Notes under the pieces: generated by a model
Databases searched by the model: none
Seen by the model: only the letters and a program-made list of their open reading frames with translations
What the model was told of the DNA's origin: nothing
Translations under genes and position numbers: made by a program
Shown here: positions 27,801 through 38,000 of the stretch, piece by piece
How positions within the stretch are numbered: position 1 is the stretch's first letter
Layout of the letters: each line of letters starts with the position of its first letter
Assembly (NCBI GenBank): GCA_002354055.1
Contig: DEKW01000019.1
Coordinates: 96,577-160,576 of the forward strand
DNA length: 64,000 nucleotides
DNA from: Bacteroidales bacterium UBA2712
GTDB lineage: Bacteria; Bacteroidota; Bacteroidia; Bacteroidales; Paludibacteraceae
Direction: 5' to 3'

Positions 27801-30800
27801 CAATGTTGCTCCATGCCGATGGGAACACCTATGGCGGCTACGTGATCTTCCCGTCCGTAGGCGAACCGAAAGATCGCTCCTTCAGCTTCAAGGTGCGTCC
27901 GGGATACGTCGATGGCGATTCGAAACTCCCGAAACATACCTTCCCGGCTCAGTTCGAGGTAGGTACGATTGATAAGGAAAGAGGCTTCGAGACCTATCAG
28001 ACGCTGGCTACGCTTCACTTGGATAAACTCAATACTGCAACCAAGGCTACTGCGAAGAATAACCAACTCTTCAGCTACTACTCGCTCGATTTGGATTCTG
28101 CGACGATGGCTACGAAGCAAATCGTATTCTATCTGCCGAAACAGACGGGTGATACTGCGAATGTCTTCTTCGACGATGTGGCTTTGGACGCATCGAAGGG
28201 CTTCAGCCTCGTCTCCCTCAAGAAGGTACAAGCCGACGGCGCAAGCGCCCTGGTAGAATGGAACGCTATCGGTGGCCCGTGGAACCTCTATATCACGACG
28301 GCTGCTGGTGTAGCGGTAGCGCAGTATCTGAATCTCACCTCAACTTCGCAGTTGGTGGAGAACCTCAATCCGCAGACCGATTATATCGCGCGTCTGGAGG
28401 CGGTAACACCGCATTCCGGATTCGTGACTACGGATAAACTGGCCTTCCATACGCTCTGTCTCGCGCTCGAACCCGATGCACAGCACTCCTTCGCTTGGAA
28501 TTTCGATAACCCCAACGACTGGGAGAAGAACGATATCTTGGCCGGTGAGGCTGCGGACTCGCTCTACTTCAAGCCGGCTTGCTTCACGGTAGGTAAGACC
28601 TACGACACGCCGGTGAACGGATTCCAATGGCTCATCCAACGTAAGGGATACGAAGCTGCCGGCCCGATGACGGGCTACAACGCATCCGCACATGTGGAGG
28701 TCGGACGCAACGACAGCCACGCATTGCGTATCTGTACCGCTATGAATACAGCGAACGCATACTTCAACTCGTACATCGTCCTGCCGGAACTCAATATCGG
28801 TCTCGACACGATGATGATCGAGTTCTACGGACGTTGCTTCACTAATTTCGACGAGACCTATCCTTCCGCTTCGGGACGCGGTAAAATCACCGCTACCGCA
28901 TGGTTGGGCAGCGGCTATAGCCAGTCTCTGGTAGTAGGTACCTTGACTGACCCTGCTGATTTCAGCACGCTGCAAGTCATCGATACAGTCACCTATTCCC
29001 ACACCGATCTGACCACCAATACGAACGTCAACAACGATCCCGATGGTCTCCGTTACTGGGAGCAGATGCGTCTGCCGCTGACCGGAGCACAGGGTAAATA
29101 TATCGTCCTCTTCCAGCCGGCACCGGGTCTCTTCTATCTCGATGACCTGAGTGTGAAACCGATCGGAAATACGATGTTTGCGCCTACCGGTACGCGTGTC
29201 TCGGATGTCACGACGACCACGGCTGACATCGCTTGGAACACACGTTATCCGGAGCTGAATGCTGTCGTTGTGCTCTATGGTCCTACGGGTCAGGAGCTCT
29301 TCCGCGACACCGTCAACGGCACGCAGTACCAGTTGACCGACCTGCAACCGGGAATGAACTATCACTGGATCGTTTATCAGATCAAGGAGGACGAGGCTTC
29401 TCCGGCTTCCAAGCCCTTCGCCTTTGTCACGGACTGCGCTCCTATCGCGCCTGAGTACTACACCGGCTTCGAGCCGCGTGAGGGATGGGCGGCTATCAAC
29501 GGGCAGAATGCTTACACGCAGAACCTCTGCTGGTACTACGGAGATGCGCTCCAGGGAGAATGGAAATCTTCCACCTACGACCCATACAACCAGGCGAATA
29601 CGGAATCTTTCCGTTATAGCTATTCCGGCGAGCACGCCCTGATGATGAGGGCTTCGTACAGTAGCCGTGCGGCCGCTTCCTATCAGCCGTATGTGGCGCT
29701 TCCGCAGATGGATGTACAGGCGTACGACACGCTGCAGGTGCGCTTCCTCATGCGGCCGGCATATGTTTCCGCGATGAACGATTCAGTACTGCAATCCTTC
29801 ACGGGTTCGACCTACTCGAAGTCTATCATCGTCGGTACCATGACCGATCCGACGAATGCGGCTACCTTCATGCCTATCGACACCGTCACATACGATGGTA
29901 CGCTCTCGTCGGCTAACGGCGCAAATGCGGCGAACAACTTCCTCTTCCAGGATTGCCACGTAGAGCTCAAGGGCGCTACAGGTCCGTATATCGCGCTCAT
30001 GACTTCCTTCTATGCGAAGGGTAGCTCGGCGCAGAAATCCGCTGACTACGTTTGGATCGACGAACTCTCCTTCGAGCGCGTCTCCGAGTGTAAGGAACCG
30101 ACCGGACTCGAGACCCTGACTGTCGGTAGCGTCTATGCCGATCTCGCTTGGAACGGCATCGACTCCGCAGGAAGCTATCTGCTCCAGGTTTCGACCGATC
30201 CGTATTTCGCAGACGAAGAAGCCTTTGTCTTCAACGGTACGGTGAAAGCGACCTCGTATAGAGTGGACCACCTGTCTCCGCAAACGACTTATGTATGGCG
30301 TGTTCAGGCGATCTGCGGCGAGCGTTGGGGGGAGAGTGCTTTCTCACAGAAAGCGACCTTCAAGACCTCGCGCAGCCCCTACTTCCTCGAGGAGTGCACT
30401 ACGAACCTCAACGCCAACGAGTGGACCTTCAGTAAGACCCACGCGGACATCATCGTCGATTCCACAGGAGTCATCACACGCGGTGTGGATAACTGGGGCT
30501 TCACGCGTACGACGAACAACTACGGCCTTGAGGGATCGCACTACGTAGCACAGGGCTACTCCGCGGACTTCCACTGGCTCATTACGCCGAACTTCTTCCT
30601 CCCGGAGAACGATAGTGTGCATTTCTCCATGGATCTGGCACTCACGGCTTGTAACACCGCCCATCTGGCTACCTCCAACGCCGTGACCGACAACGATATG
30701 AAGGATGACTTCTTCTTCATGATCATCATCTCCGACGACGGCGGACAGACCTGGAAGAGCAAGAATATACTCGATAAATGGCAGAATACCAACCCGGTCG

Positions 30801-31801
30801 GCAAGCAGTTGCGCGACATCCCGGTGGACGGTACACGCGTTCGCTACAGCCTCGCTCAGTATGCCGGAAAGAATATCCGAATCGGTCTCTACCGTGAGGC
30901 GAAATCGACCGTCAACACCGGTATCGCTATCCATGTGGATAACATCCGTCTGGCGTACTTCGACAAAGAGGTAGAGTATGCTTCGGCTTGCCAGTACGAG
31001 GATGTACAAATCGGTGACATCTACCTCTCCGGTGATGATACCGAACCGGGTATCCACGCCTATCCGCAACCTGTCTACGTCTCCGATGCGGAGGCGAAGG
31101 CCGGCAAACGCGATTCCGTCTTCCAGCTCGAGATTGAGATTTTCCCGGCTCAAGAGGTGCTCTTCATGGATACCATCTGCGAAGGAGAGACCTATACCGG
31201 TCACGACTTCCTGCCGAAGGAGACCACGGGTATCTACCGCCGCAAACTGCACTCGGCTGTTCACGGTTGCGATAGTATCGTGACCCTCAACCTCCTCGTC
31301 AAGGAGCGTCGATATGCAGAAGACCTCGAAGTGGCGATCTGTCCGGGAGAGCCTTACACATGGCATGGTAAGAATTACAACCGCGCAGGTATCTACCGCG
31401 ATACGGCGATCTCATCCTTGGGATGCGATAGTATCGAGACATTGATCATCACTTACGCCGAGGCGGAACAAACGCTCTATGCCGAGTCCCGTATCACGGT
31501 GGACGAACTGCCGTTCACATATAACGATCCGGCGCACCCCTACAGCCCGATCCAGTCGCCGATCTTCTACCCGGCTGGTACGCCCGCAGGAACCTATGTG
31601 GACTCCGTCTATGTACAGGGTACCCAATGCGCCGCGCTGCTCGTTCACACACTCGTCATCACCGGTTCGCAAGGCATAGAAGAGATCGAGGGCAAGAACG
31701 GACTGCCGAGGAAGATTATCTACAAAGATAACATGTATATCATCCTCGATGACGAATGGTACAACGCATCCGGTCAGAAAGTGGCGGACCCACGACTCTA
31801 A
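21818..31801 (+). CDS. Giant exported protein with about eleven jelly-roll (choice-of-anchor J/cleaved-adhesin-like) and Fn3-like units
   Basis: 3327 residues from ATG 21818 (signal peptide LLMFLVAVTAATMSLNA); an in-frame TTG at 21716 would add a spurious leader. The body repeats a unit of about 250-300 residues: a jelly-roll of the MAM/cleaved-adhesin type with FDFE or FESY near its start, VGVMSDPYDLNTFV in the middle and YLDDVSF at its end, then an Fn3-like module ending in Y-h-R-A-x-C-x. Unit ends are visible as DDIKLQ, MDNLTIEY, IDAIIVE, IDNVELK, LDDVSF, ISEVSVE, LDNVGLE, FDDVALD, LDDLSVK, IDELSFE and VDNIRLA. The C-terminus KIIYKDNMYIILDDEWYNAS shares the tail pattern of the proteins ending at 233 and 41449. 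It is probably a cell-surface adhesin or glycan-binding protein; the ligand is unknown. Confidence 0.85.
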   Translation: MKKHLLMFLVAVTAATMSLNARVVLIDEGFENGIQESVWTQVFVAGEMPWGVESVEENLMWPSTVVEGTHRAYLRNNTGETQGYRTRLVSQVMNLSPAKVYLPSLSFWYANPKWGADRDTLRVLYRTNSYSAWKTMAELSSTGSDWQYVKMPLPEVSATYQIAFEGKDNLGRGIVLDDIKLQSAPDCTIPADIAVFNKGAGKVNIAWTASWDANYFEVIVSKDTIEPDRIEEIEAETPEKIAYHSQVSGAQQNCDVVLESGEFYLVYIRSICDDENSAWSSEATEEGPFGFRVRMTKQVPFTEQFNYASGVLRDEDWSWGGNTGNTNPYVNSSTKGNARAYYSPDTTAAVIFSGGTTTSPSTFIPADRYVYMATPALTDSTNDDFQVNQCQVHFWSTVYTNTGRQNGRGIIVGVMDDPGDITSFQPVDTITVWGNKEFQENIVDLGSYQGTGAYVAFVSRFDRQNLFYMDNLTIEYRKDVNKVTEISVNPRDTYADITWKGNAASYDVLVTNAEVNPNNPAQEAIVDQATVTTNHYQCDQLEADHSWNRPYYVYVKAAGTEWSYRYPFVTVAPMREIPYSFDFEASTTTKYTIPGVSGQFAEGLGIFGNSGTYPAVYVSSANSYGGSGHLFLSKRGGTDAWITLPMVEDLSAVQVKFFLSGGATFDQAHATVGVMSNPMDINTFIPVSHFTLNATGYTRCYANFENYSGPDGVIAILWDDVKKMSENTINYIDAIIVEELSDCVPPTNMELQIEPDSISVSWETSQSEEWEFFLSRVAIKESDRVNKTKEQIAAMTGVAVAETLSWPDHTTKPQFGFGGLTPHANYYLYVRATCDMDWWSETMFSTPCREETFPYKEMFENYNLGGTTAGCWQLADYLGVGYPSIYNVGSSTSTNKALNLYSSGTIHRSIAILPAVEGNLSNMLLSFDVRSFSSSPGVVIVGTMEDIEDQSTFVPFDTIQVSGTAFKKARFILSNYELAYNQIAITSGLGSLMMNSDVLIDNVELKDPSCIEPYDFHQPTYAPHDINLTWSGTTDNDTWEVKVLTANVATIAIKNGTYDHSLAIVDDTLVVGKNFQLGGLRAQSTYYVYVRGLCGDSTWVSTPATTSCELLDPTRANKETFESYSSGTGSVPNCWYSGNGSADATDSYRPYIYNSSTYSSSGTRTFRMYGYDYYDYTPAYIASPEIKCDSLTQIMVTFNMYSGSSYSWLLGVMSDPYDLNTFVVIDSIGGTGQSVQYSYDLSEYAGLIPSTAKYIAWRTPYGETSYAYLDDVSFISVACPLTKPSISELTGSSVRISSGLRTSDNWIILVTNHLVSEEDLSDDDYHIPASWIVYQDTVSTRSKEIFGLQGQTKYYVATTTLCDDAQAPWSTLSFMTPCVARTPEALGTVTFSAEEGFETGTGGETPCWTVGSKTQNASSSYIPYIDDASSTMHNGKNYLKLYDYVSSSSSYVGAYAIMPELDVDSISKYQVNFWGRSNNSSSNNNQVIVGVISDPSDLNTFVALDTLNLSKSTWDPYSVGFENYMGDYMGELGRNIMFLSDFGSTNYAYISEVSVELIPKCRPISSFTVDSVGEDAAIISWKGYQDSYRLLLANKALEESEKKTYRYLLDTIVDHSDDILITGLQPNANYYAYAQGICEDGDSTAISVTYAAIRTTCPTVGGAPLPFFDDFESYEKGEPSPGCWQIHCTGSRSMTYHVVRENANSGTNAIDVWSTSSNGCYIVVPKVDADLANLRLTFDACSYGGSSSTNMYVGVMADVNDVTTFVLLNTFDLAPTAAYTHCTMDLSEYELPYDNLVITSGIPNVTPNTYDNYLDNVGLEYLASCNSPKLRFVGSSFTSATIALTPARVEDSQWQLVVIDDDTYATIGDINQYLATATKIDVNSTNVELTGLEPATSYYIFARAICGANDQSTWTRNPLKISTQYYFAENYFFGFEKTGELWERSPYSESDNYYLHPALKSGRDSVGTDIQSYLYYPHSRENTGELWCARTGTGAMLLHADGNTYGGYVIFPSVGEPKDRSFSFKVRPGYVDGDSKLPKHTFPAQFEVGTIDKERGFETYQTLATLHLDKLNTATKATAKNNQLFSYYSLDLDSATMATKQIVFYLPKQTGDTANVFFDDVALDASKGFSLVSLKKVQADGASALVEWNAIGGPWNLYITTAAGVAVAQYLNLTSTSQLVENLNPQTDYIARLEAVTPHSGFVTTDKLAFHTLCLALEPDAQHSFAWNFDNPNDWEKNDILAGEAADSLYFKPACFTVGKTYDTPVNGFQWLIQRKGYEAAGPMTGYNASAHVEVGRNDSHALRICTAMNTANAYFNSYIVLPELNIGLDTMMIEFYGRCFTNFDETYPSASGRGKITATAWLGSGYSQSLVVGTLTDPADFSTLQVIDTVTYSHTDLTTNTNVNNDPDGLRYWEQMRLPLTGAQGKYIVLFQPAPGLFYLDDLSVKPIGNTMFAPTGTRVSDVTTTTADIAWNTRYPELNAVVVLYGPTGQELFRDTVNGTQYQLTDLQPGMNYHWIVYQIKEDEASPASKPFAFVTDCAPIAPEYYTGFEPREGWAAINGQNAYTQNLCWYYGDALQGEWKSSTYDPYNQANTESFRYSYSGEHALMMRASYSSRAAASYQPYVALPQMDVQAYDTLQVRFLMRPAYVSAMNDSVLQSFTGSTYSKSIIVGTMTDPTNAATFMPIDTVTYDGTLSSANGANAANNFLFQDCHVELKGATGPYIALMTSFYAKGSSAQKSADYVWIDELSFERVSECKEPTGLETLTVGSVYADLAWNGIDSAGSYLLQVSTDPYFADEEAFVFNGTVKATSYRVDHLSPQTTYVWRVQAICGERWGESAFSQKATFKTSRSPYFLEECTTNLNANEWTFSKTHADIIVDSTGVITRGVDNWGFTRTTNNYGLEGSHYVAQGYSADFHWLITPNFFLPENDSVHFSMDLALTACNTAHLATSNAVTDNDMKDDFFFMIIISDDGGQTWKSKNILDKWQNTNPVGKQLRDIPVDGTRVRYSLAQYAGKNIRIGLYREAKSTVNTGIAIHVDNIRLAYFDKEVEYASACQYEDVQIGDIYLSGDDTEPGIHAYPQPVYVSDAEAKAGKRDSVFQLEIEIFPAQEVLFMDTICEGETYTGHDFLPKETTGIYRRKLHSAVHGCDSIVTLNLLVKERRYAEDLEVAICPGEPYTWHGKNYNRAGIYRDTAISSLGCDSIETLIITYAEAEQTLYAESRITVDELPFTYNDPAHPYSPIQSPIFYPAGTPAGTYVDSVYVQGTQCAALLVHTLVITGSQGIEEIEGKNGLPRKIIYKDNMYIILDDEWYNASGQKVADPRL

Positions 31802-31988
31802 AACGACCGAATCGTTAGTGATTAGTTGGTGATAAGTTGGTTATTCGTTGGGGATTCGTAGGTGGTTGATATAACGACAAGCCTACGACAAGCCCCCGAC
31901 GATACACCAATTATCACGGACAAAAATAAACATTTCGTAGTAAAATCAAGTTTTTTGTGACATTTTGACGTAAATTTTAAGAAAATAC

Positions 31989-32019
31989 TTGCATATGTCA
32001 AACTTTTTTACTACTTTTG
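31989..32019 (+). promoter_or_regulatory. Promoter of the 3117-residue surface protein, within the 294-base spacer 31802-32095
   Basis: TTG at 31989-31991, 20 bases, TACTTTTG at 32012-32019, and a leader of about 75 bases. The first part of the spacer (31815-31900) is a G/T-rich run of loosely repeated gttggtgat/gttggttattcg words followed by caagcc/cgac repeats; no gene is seen there. Confidence 0.7.
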
Positions 32020-32095
32020 TGCCCGATTTGCTTTTTGAAAGATAACTATACAAGATAGTTTGTTTATTTTATTGTTTAACTAAATTGTTTAACGT

Positions 32096-35000
32096 ATGAG
32101 AAAATTTACTCAAAAGTTGGCATTTCTGCTCATGACGCTGTTGTGGTGCATAGGTGTCCAGGCCCAAGAGACTATTACCCTGACCGGTAATATTACTCAG
32201 GATCTTACGCCGGGTGAGTCTTACCTGTTCTATGACTCAGGAGGACCGACTGGTAGCTATGGTTCCAGCCAGAACTACACAGCTGTACTGACTAATGCCG
32301 GAGGAAGTATTACCATTAACTTCTCCGCATTAGCTACTGAGTCTTCTTCCAGTTGTTATGACTGGGATTACATGCTCATCTACGACGATGAGGAGTTAAT
32401 CGGAAGAGCTCAGACTGGATGTGCCTCTGCAACAATTACCACTGGTCAGGATTATGTGGCTCAATCAGGCACATTAAAGATCGAGTGGCATTCAGATGGT
32501 AGCGGTGTTGCTGCCGGTTGGGAAGCAACGATTACTGCCGAAGGTGGCGGTGGTCCGACTTGCGACAAACCCGAGTCGGTGGAGGCTATCGACGTAACGA
32601 CGAACTCCGCAACGATCAACTGGACGGGTTCTGCTGTTACTTACAACCTCCAGTACAAGGCTTCCTCTGATCAAGAGTGGACGCTGGTGAAGAACCTGAG
32701 CGGCAACTTCTATCAGTTGTCGAACCTCGTTTCTAACACGGCGTATCAAGTACAGGTACAGGCTATCTGTGGTGAGAACACCAGTGGTTGGAAATCTGTT
32801 TCGTTCACGACCCTCGTTGGTCTGCCCTTTGCAGAGCATTTCAATGCTTCGTCTGCGCCGAGTGGCTGGACAAATTTAACGGGCGGATTGAATGCAGATG
32901 GATCTATTAACACATCTGCATCCTCGTCTTATTCGTGGGTGTTCGGTACTAATAATGGTGTGTTTGATAGCCATGCGAGGTTGAACATTTGTTCCACTGT
33001 ACACAAATGGCTCATGTTGCCGGAGATCCTTATTCCGGCGATGGAAGCAGGTGACCTGGGGTATCAGATGACATTCAGTCTGGCATTGACCAAGTATTCC
33101 GGCACGCTGGCACCTGTCACAGCGGGAAGCCAGGCGGATGATCGTTTCATTGTGCTCGCTTCTTTGGATGGCGGTGCTACCTGGAGTATCATTCGGGAAT
33201 GGAACAACACCGGCTCTGAGTATGTGTACGATAATATTGCTTGCTCTGAGGAAGGCGAAGAGGTCACAGTTGACATCTCGGCTTATGCGGGACATTCGAT
33301 TATTTTGGCTTTCTATGGTGAGTCCTCTGTTTCCGGCGGTGATAATAACATCCACGTGGACGATGTTCTCGTAGATCGTATCCCCACTTGCTTGAAGCCG
33401 ACGGATCTCCATGAGGTTGAAGGCGCGACTACCAAGAACTCGATTCAGGTAGCTTGGACCGCGAACAGCGGTGAGACTGATTGGCGCATTCAACACAAAG
33501 TGAGCAATGATACCACGGCAGAGTGGATCACATCCGATGTCTCCACGAATCCGTACACGATCCTCGGCTTGCAGCCGTTCACCAACTATGACGTTCGCGT
33601 TGCTGCTGTCTGCTCCGTGACCGATGTCACGGATTATGGTAAGGCGATTTCTGTCAAGACCGCTGCGGGCGTTCCGTTTGTGGAGACCTTCGACACTACC
33701 GCCCTGCCGGGTGAGTGGAAACGCTATGAGGTGCTTCTGGAGGACCTGGAGAACGGTTCTTCTCCGATGGTACCCGTTACTGCCGGTTGGAATGTGGCTG
33801 CAGCAAACGGCGTATTCCCCTCTGCTAACCGTCACTTGCGCCTTAATATCACCGGCGCTGACTGCAAATACTGGATCGTTAGCCCGACTATCGTCATTGA
33901 GGATGACTATCAGCTGACCTTCGATCTCGCGCTCTCCAAAGCTGCAGGTTCTACTCCGACAGTTGTTAAGCCGGGTGATCAGAATGATGATAAGTTCATC
34001 GTCTTCATCACCAATGACGGTGGTGAGAACTGGAACCCGATCCTGACTTGGACGAATAGTGGAGACGGCTACTCGTATGACGCAATTAAAGTGGATGGAC
34101 AGCTCGTTAAGTATGACCTTTCTACTTACGCAGGTCAACCCATCCAGATTGCTCTCTATGGTGAGTCCACAGAAGCGAACGGAAACAATTACCTCCATAT
34201 CGCAAACTTCCGGATCGCTGAGATCCCGGCTTGCGAGAAGGCAAACAGCCTGATAGTTACTGATATCACCGGCTCCTCTGCAACCGCTGTTTGGGAGGCT
34301 GATGAAGCTGGTACATGGCAGTATGGCTATGTCGTTAAGCCCGAAGGTGACTTCACTCCGACAGACGAGCAGTTCACCGGTTCGACCGAGGGACAGCAGG
34401 TTGCGTTGACGGGCCTTGAAGAGACGACTACCTATATCTTCTTCCTCCGCAGATCTTGCGGCGAAAGCACCAGCGAAATTCTGTATAAGGAGTTCACTAC
34501 TATCCAGACTCCCGCTGCTCTGCCGTATTCCGCGGACTTCGAGGAGAATAACGGCGGATGGTTGTTCTACAACGGCGCTCAGCCGAATAAATGGGCTTGG
34601 GGTACTGCTACCAATAATGGCGGCTCGCACGCGCTCTATATCTCAAGTGATAACGGAGTAACCAACGATTATGCGCACTCTGCAGCTGTCGTATTTGCTA
34701 CCAAGACCTTCTACTTCGATGAGACCGGTATGTATTCCTTCTCCTTCGATTGGAAAGGTGACGGAGAGAATAACTGGGACTACTTGCGTGTAGCGCTTGT
34801 TCCTCTTTCTACAGAGTTTACCCCGGGTACTTCTCCTTCCGGCTATTCCTATTCGGCGCTGCCTGAGGGATGGATCGCTTTGGATGGCGGTGCGCAGCTC
34901 AGCAAGCAGACAGAGTGGCAGCACATCTCCTTGGATTACGCAATCGACCAAATCGGTTACTATAAAATTGCGTTGATTTGGAAGAACGATGGATCCACTG

Positions 35001-38000
35001 GTAATAATCCTCCTGCTGCTATCGACAACTTCAGTATCGCGCATCTGGATTGTGCAAAACCGACCGGTTTGGCTATTTCGGAAATTACGGCTACTTCGAC
35101 TACCCTCGTTTGGAACTCCGAGACCGATGGTTTACCATGGGTATATGCGTATGCTCCGGCTTCCGAACCGGAACCGGCGGATGACGCATTCATCGATATC
35201 AATGTCAACTCCATTAAGTTGGAGGGACTGGAGGATTGCACGAGCTATAAGTTCTACCTGCGTAAGAACTGTGGTGCAACCACCAAGAGCGAAAGCATAT
35301 CCATCTCCTTCCAGACCAAGCAGAACCCTGTGGATGCTGGCGATTCCTATTCGGAGGACTTCGAGGGTGAAGCTAAATGGTTACTCAATAACGGCAACCT
35401 CGTTAATGCATGGGTAATCGATACGGCTGCTCATAACGGCGAAGGCACGCACGCGCTCTATATCTCGAATGACGGTGGTGCAACGCACGCCTATACGAAC
35501 AGCGCTGCTTGCGTTGTATTTGCGCAAAAGGCATTTAACTTCGCTGCCGGCAACTACGTATTCTCCTATGACTGGTTGTGTAATGGTGAAGGATCTTCTA
35601 CCCTTTACGATTACCTGCGTGTAGCACTCGTACCGGCTGACGTTGAGTTGGTACCGGGTACGTCGCTGCCGACGGGTGTTAGTGCAACAGCCCTGCCTGC
35701 CGGATGCATCGCATTGGATGGAGGTATGGCTATGAACCTCAGTACCTCTTGGGCTACCTTCACTTCTTCGGAGATTGCGGTTCCTGCGGGTACATACAAT
35801 ATCGTGATCATGTGGAGAGACGATACCTCCACTGGTACGAATCCTCCGGCTGCTATCGATAACTTCAGCTTCGCGAAGGTCGCTTGCGCTACGCCGGCTG
35901 ACTTCCATGCGGTAGATTCCTTGGCTACTACGACTTCTGTAGTACTCAAATGGACGCAGATGAGTGAGGAGAACAACTTCGTTATTCGCTACAAAGTATA
36001 TGGTGAAGAAGCATTCGCTGATTCTATCTTTGTACACAACGACGATTCGACTACGCTGACTGGTCTCGTTCCGGGTACGGCTTATGAGCTGCAAGTAGCT
36101 GCGTGGTGCGATCCGGCTGACCAAACGGCTATCGGTAAATATTCTGCATCGATCTATGCAATCACCAAGTGTACTGCCGTAGAGACGATCAACCAGAATT
36201 TCGACGGTATAACGGAAATTCCTTCAAATGCAAATAAATTACCTGCTTGCTGGAGTTTCATCAATACCAATATCAGCAGTTCGCATAATTATTATCCGAC
36301 GATACTGGAAAGTGCAACATTTGCGCATTCAGGCAGCAATTCGTTGTATTTCCACTCGTCGTTTGCATACGGTTCCTCTAACGGACCGGAGAATCAATAC
36401 GCTGTTTTGCCGGAAATGACAAGCGTAAGCGACAAGCGGATCAAATTCTATGCGAGACCTTTTTCTTCAGGTTCTAACGATCCCTGTTTCGCTGTAGGTG
36501 TTATGACGGATCCTGCTGATACTTCTACCTTCGTGCCGGTATATACCCGGTGTGGATATCTTGCTGAGTATGCTCCGTTCGTCATTCCGTTGGATAGTTA
36601 CACCGGAGAAGGCAAGTTTATTGCGATCAAACTGGATGTTACTGCTCAGGGAGGAGACTATACCCATGGTCTCTATATTGACGATGTAGTCGTAGAGGAT
36701 ATTCCGGCGTGTGCAGAACCGCAAGGTATCCATGCTATCGCAGATAGTATCACTTCCTCATCTGCACTCATCGCTTGGACGCCGCAAGGTGCAGAGTCCG
36801 ACTGGCTCGTTCGCTACCGCATCAGCGGTGCTGCCGAGTGGGCGGATACGATTCATGCACTCAACGACACCTTGTTGCTCGAGAACCTCGCAGCTGTCAC
36901 GACGTATGAAGTACAGGTTGCGGCTTGGTGTGATCCGACAGACGATGAGGCGGTTAGTCCGTTCAGTTTGTCTATCTCCTTCACTACCGCATGTGGCGCA
37001 ATCTCGACCTTCCCGTACGCCGAGAACTTCGATGAGTTGCCTCTCGCTTCTGCTTATACGCCGAGTGCGCGTACGCTCCCGACATGTTGGAGTGCAATCA
37101 ATACCAGCACCCACTCGACGTATATGTATTATCCGACGGCTTACTATTATTCCTACACGGATTATTCGAATTCCCAGCCGAACTCTATGCGCTTCTATTC
37201 GTACTATAGCTCTTCTACCGACTACGATCCGCAAGATCAATATGCTATCTTGCCGCAGATGGACGGTATCAGCGGCTTGCGTCTGAAGTTCAACGCGCGT
37301 AAATATAGTAGTTATAATAGCGGCGACTCCATTATAGTCGGTATCATGACCGATCCGGAGGATGTTTCTACCTTCGAGGCTATCCAGGTTATCAAGCCTG
37401 CTGCCGCAAGCTATGAGCCGTTTGAAGTTCGCTTCAATAACTATGCAGGCGAAGGCCGGTATATCGCTTTGAAGTTGGAGGCTGCTAATGCATCCAATAC
37501 CTCGCGTGGACTCTACCTCGATGATATCGTAGTAGATGAGCTCCCGAGCTGCTTCGAGCCGGAAGGTCTGGCAGTATTCGATATCGAGGAGTATTCGGCT
37601 AAATTCACCTGGACCGTTGAGGAAGGTGAGTCGTATGTATATGCCGTTGCTCTCGCTTCGGCTGGTGAACCGGCTGAAGATGTATTCGCTGCCGCTACCG
37701 ATTCGATGCAGATTAGCGGTTTGGTAGATAATAAGGATTATATCCTCTATCTGCGTAAGAACTGCGCCGGCAACTACAGCCCGAGCATCTCTGCTGCTTT
37801 CCATACCTTGATGGCGCCGGCTACGGCTCCGTATGCGGATGACTTCGAGGATGGCAACAACTGGATGTTCATCAATGGTAGCCTGACTAACGCATGGGTT
37901 TACGGCGAGGCTGCTCACAATGGTGAGGGCACGCACGCGATCTACATCTCCAATGATGGCGGCGCTTCGAACGCATATAACGGTAGCGCTGCTGCTGTGG